NCBI GenBank assembly: GCA_026686845.1
Contig: JAIVEN010000004.1
Location: forward strand, 27,498,827-27,562,826
Direction of reading: 5' to 3'
Origin: Adenanthera pavonina
Lineage: Eukaryota; Streptophyta; Magnoliopsida; Fabales; Fabaceae
Length of the DNA stretch: 64,000 nt
Under the pieces are notes generated by a model that was given only the letters and a program-made list of their open reading frames with translations, was not told the DNA's origin and made no database searches. Both the position numbers and the translations under genes were made by a program. Shown piece by piece: positions 61,107 through 64,000 of the stretch; positions within the stretch are counted from its first letter, which is position 1, and each line of letters begins with the position of its first letter.

Positions 61107-62166
61107 CTGAAAACCACTATCCGTGTGGTTTGTGCCATAATACAAACCAGCAACCTGAGCATAGTAAGCTAAAAAAAAAACCTACAATAAGAGCTTCTTT
61201 CATTTATAGTTAGCATCTAAGAATACCAGTTCAAGAAAATTGCTCTATGCAAGGTCCAGTTATTTAAGAAACCAACCAACCATATTCATTCAAGTAGTCC
61301 ATCAAGAATCATGTGAAAATAACAGTCAAAACTTCAACTTCAAGGGAGTTTCCAGCATAAGGACAATTGAAATATATCTTTACATAAGCCTTGGAAGTGG
61401 GAAACATTGTATCTGGCTTGTTCCAAAAAGCTGAATAAGATTACCTACTTAGCAAAATTGGAAACTTGATCTATTAAAAAAGATAAATCAGCATCATTAA
61501 TATATTACAAAGTTGAATCATGGGATACTGTTACTCTGTGCTTTACTCTTCGATTAATGTGTTTCTCTCATTTTTTTCAAAAAAGAAAAAAACTATCAAC
61601 TACTAGTTTAAACAATATTAAGAGGCTAAGAATCATAATTATGTTAAACTAAATCACAACACCTTGTACCTTCTCTTGCACATTTGCTCCTCGATTATTG
61701 TGTTTCTCTCTATTTTTTTTCAAAAAAGAAAAAAACTATCAGCTACTAGTTTAAACAATATTAAGACATTGAGAATCATAATTATGTTAAACTAAATCAC
61801 AACATGTTGTACCTTTTATTGCACAATCTTAAGTGACAAATCAGTAGGAATGAATATGTTAAGTGCTGGAAGATGCAGATCTTCCTTAGGAGCATAAAGC
61901 ACCCACTCCTACAAATACAAAATTATATGATACTAACAATTAACTTCCAATTTTCCACATAGTAATACATAAAAAGTCCTAACAAACTCAGTTGTATAAT
62001 GAACAAATAAAATTTGTTTATCCCAAAAATTTTGCACAGTTGCTCATATAAACACATACCTGAACTGTGGAACTAGTAATTCTTTCAATGAAATATGTGG
62101 TTCCATCCCATGTCTGCACATTATCACTATGCCCTTCGAAGTTTTTTGATTCCCAAAAGATTCTAC
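61107..62166 (-). pseudogene. Insulin-degrading-enzyme-like M16 protease fragments
   Basis: Four exons on the minus strand match consecutive parts of plant IDE-like (peroxisomal M16) metalloproteases. Exon 62166-62060: IFWESKNFEGHSDNVQTWDG then TTYFIERITSSTVQ. Exon about 61908-61812: EWVLYAPKEDLHLPALNIFI then PTDLSLKIVQ-stop. Exon about 61430-61275: WNKPDTMFPTSKAYVKIYFN, CPYAGNSLEVEVLTVIFT-stop-FLMDYLNEY. Exon about 61170-61107: AYYAQVAGLYYGTNHTDSGF. Introns with GT-AG ends are kept, so genomic DNA rather than cDNA was captured. Two in-frame stops exist. The zinc-binding HxxEH region is not included, so no protease activity is expected. Confidence 0.8.
61541..61822. repeat. Tandem duplication, unit about 141 bp
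   Basis: Units at about 61541-61681 and 61682-61822 share TCGATTA-TGTGTTTCTCTC, the AAAAAAGAAAAAAACTATCA word and TACTAGTTTAAACAATATTA in the same order with few differences. It lies mainly in an intron of the captured M16-protease fragment, so it arose in or after capture. Confidence 0.8.
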
Positions 62167-62199
62167 ATGATAGAGAACAAACCAGTTTGACTACCCTAA

Positions 62200-63620
62200 C
62201 AAATTATGGCCTCATCCTTAAAAGCACAATGATCATAACAATCACTGACCAAGGAAATGAGATAATGTATGAACCTCAACCTTTGATGACTATTACCTCA
62301 AAGAATTATAAGCTTCAAAATATTTTATAGACTTTGTCTAAAGTATTATAATATACCCTTTGCCTAAGCAAAATGATCAATGGAAGGATTTCAAAGCAAA
62401 ATATACAGAATAGACTACAAAAAATTATACAAAATAATAAATATCTTTATAAGCAAAGCAATATTTTCTGTAGGCCCAGATGGTTTATTATCAATCTATG
62501 GTTGCAATGCAAAGAACATCTAAAGTGAATATCAAATCTTCTGGCATATAGAGCAAATAATGAAGCAAATCAATCAAGCAAACAAATTTTTTTAGATGAA
62601 ACAATCAAGCAGATTAATTAATGTCACCATTGTATATGCCTTTCAGCTTTACCCCTCAAGTATTCCATCCATCACTCCCAGTTGATGCTCCAATTCCATT
62701 CTTCCAACCTTCACATAAACTTATATTGTGAAGAGATATCCCCTCAAAAGCCCAATCTAATTCTTAAGGTTTGACCAATAGTATATAATCTATCATTGTT
62801 TCCTTTGCTGACTGTACGCAAAAATTATATTATGGAATAACATCATGGTGCAGATCTAAAGCTAAAAGACTTCTTGTGGCAAAAAAAAAAAGCTAAGACA
62901 TCGTAATAAGTCAGGCTTCTTTACATTCACGGTTATTTTCTTTTGCTTGCCACGGCCTTTCAGGCTACAAAGGAGATTTAGGAGATGATGGTATATCTTC
63001 AAAGATTGAAGAATCTGCTTCATGACCCTGTGAATAATTATCATTGCTAAAAAAATCAAAGCCTACTTCAAGTAACCATAAAGTTCATAGTCTAGAAATA
63101 AATCAAAAGAATTCAAACCTTTTCACAGTCACCAGCACTAAGCTTGAGTTTTTCAAACATATAAAGATTTGGCAGTAACATACCCACCATTTTCTTCCTC
63201 ATTACCATCATATATATAGACAACCCCTCTATATATATACCTAACAATACCTTGTCTACCCAAAAGGATCTTTTATAGTTAAAATTTAAGGGAAAATACA
63301 TATTAAAGTGAACACTTTTTTGAACTAATTTCTAGTTGGATCTTCACCAAAATAATCCCCTGATTCAACATTACAACAACAACAAAAAGAGAACCCATGG
63401 GATTCAAACAAACTCAAGTGTAGGAGATTCAGCTCTTTGCACAAGAGGGGCACTTCACCAAAAAAAAAATAGAGCAAAGGGATGGACAAATCAAAGCAAG
63501 ATGAAATCAGGGTACCCAGATGGTGGAATAGCAAAATCATCATTTAAAAATATCACTCATGATAACTAAAAGTAAAAAATAAAAACATACCCAGACGATG
63601 CTAAGAAAGCATGAGTAGAA
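62200..63620 (-). other. CACTA-3 interior, unidentified
   Basis: AT-rich DNA with small minus-strand frames. One at about 63065-62965 reads GFDFFSNDNYSQGHEADSSI then FEDIPSSPKSPL, which looks like an acidic, disordered exon, and ends in a stop; its origin is unknown. Nothing else is supported. Confidence 0.3.
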
Positions 63621-63925
63621 GCAAGGTTCCGACAAACCCAAAAAAATGCTTGTAGTCTTAATTTCTTTGTAGATTTTGGTGCAAGAGAAGGAGCTGCTCT
63701 CTTCTACAGTGATGATCGATGAGTTATGGAATATAATGGTTGGGGTTTAGGGATTTAGGGATTTGGAACTGCGGGAGAGATGGCTGGACATGGGGCAGTA
63801 GGGCAATAGGCATGTTTGAGTTGAGATCGTGGCTAGAGAAAGTGACGCTGATGAGCTGAACGGATTGAGAACGAGAGAGGAAGAGGAGTCTGAGGATCAC
63901 AAGGAGGGCACCAACCATATACGGG
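63621..63925 (-). promoter_or_regulatory. GC-richer 5' region of the captured transcript unit
   Basis: Distinctly GC-richer than its surroundings. On the minus strand a 64-codon frame (63918-63724) begins MVGALLVILRLLFLSRSQSV, hydrophobic at the N terminus, with no recognised homology. It lies upstream, in the direction of reading, of all three captured gene fragments, so it could supply a promoter or first exon. This is inference from composition and position. Confidence 0.3.
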
Positions 63926-64000
63926 GTTAGCTGAATTTTTTTTTTAAAAAAAGAAAATTAATTATTTTTGCATCAGTTACTTAAGTAATTGACACTAAAA

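Larger units (their letters stand above)
59205..64000 (-). mobile_element. CACTA-3, gene-capturing element, left part
   Basis: Begins CACTACTGCAAAAATG at 59205, preceded by TAT (59202-59204), the presumed target duplication. The next 130 bp hold subterminal words built on ACATTGGTTG/CCGATG. Near the window end a related motif (TGCATCAGTTACTTAAGTAA) appears, suggesting the right subterminal zone begins there; the terminus itself lies outside. Between the two ends, on the minus strand, are exon fragments of at least three host genes with introns kept. No transposase motif is seen, so it is a non-autonomous gene-capturing (Pack-CACTA-like) element. Confidence 0.65.

Overview
ORGANISM AND CHARACTER. 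The window is AT-rich nuclear DNA of a flowering plant, most likely a eudicot. The pointers are a broken Kunitz-type (miraculin/STI family) protease-inhibitor gene, plant CACTA (En/Spm) transposons, Ty3/gypsy elements with long LTRs primed by initiator-Met tRNA, and LTRs carrying a 5S rRNA-like promoter as in the plant TRIM element Cassandra. I found no intact protein-coding gene. Nearly everything is nested transposable elements or relics of genes. The species cannot be told from the sequence. || LAYOUT. 1-3700: a repeat-like edge, a fold-back minisatellite (764-1530) and an exon on the minus strand resembling the N-terminal domain of plant MULE transposases. 3740-6712: host DNA upstream of the Kunitz gene. 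6718-27977: a solo LTR of about 2.5 kb (called LTR-A here) with 5-bp target duplications GATAA. It is split by two CACTA elements: CACTA-1 (8744-21858, duplication GGT, two broken transposition genes) and CACTA-2 (22195-27823, duplication TAG, no transposase seen). This 21.3-kb nest sits about 150 bp upstream of the Kunitz ATG. 28128-28730: the Kunitz gene itself, with two in-frame stops. 29713-38583: LTR-A pieces in both orientations, one containing a solo LTR of a second family (LTR-B, 29896-33833, duplication TTTTA) with an internal 1,114-bp tandem duplication. 38584-39038: the 3' end of a second Kunitz copy. 39274-45700: a decayed minus-strand Ty3/gypsy chromovirus-like element with a complete 3' LTR. 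At its 5' side stands a 5S-bearing LTR instead of the expected LTR-A. 45701-49371: two 5S-bearing LTRs in inverted orientation and LTR-A pieces. 49372-55023: a decayed LTR-B element with a complete 3' LTR. 55024-57122: another LTR-A. 57123-59204: host-like DNA partly similar to 3740-6712. 59205-64000: the left part of CACTA-3, which carries exon fragments of at least three unrelated host genes on one strand: insulin-degrading-enzyme-like M16 protease, a CIPK-type kinase and a Dicer-like protein. || HOW IT FITS TOGETHER. The host locus looks like a tandem Kunitz-inhibitor cluster swollen and broken by several rounds of insertion. Target duplications give a relative order: LTR-A inserted first, then CACTA-1 and CACTA-2 into it; another LTR-A was entered by LTR-B, whose tandem duplication arose still later. 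The most interesting parts are the gene-capturing CACTA-3 and the 5S-bearing LTR that runs through a primer-binding site into a gypsy interior. All homology calls were made by eye; no database search was possible.
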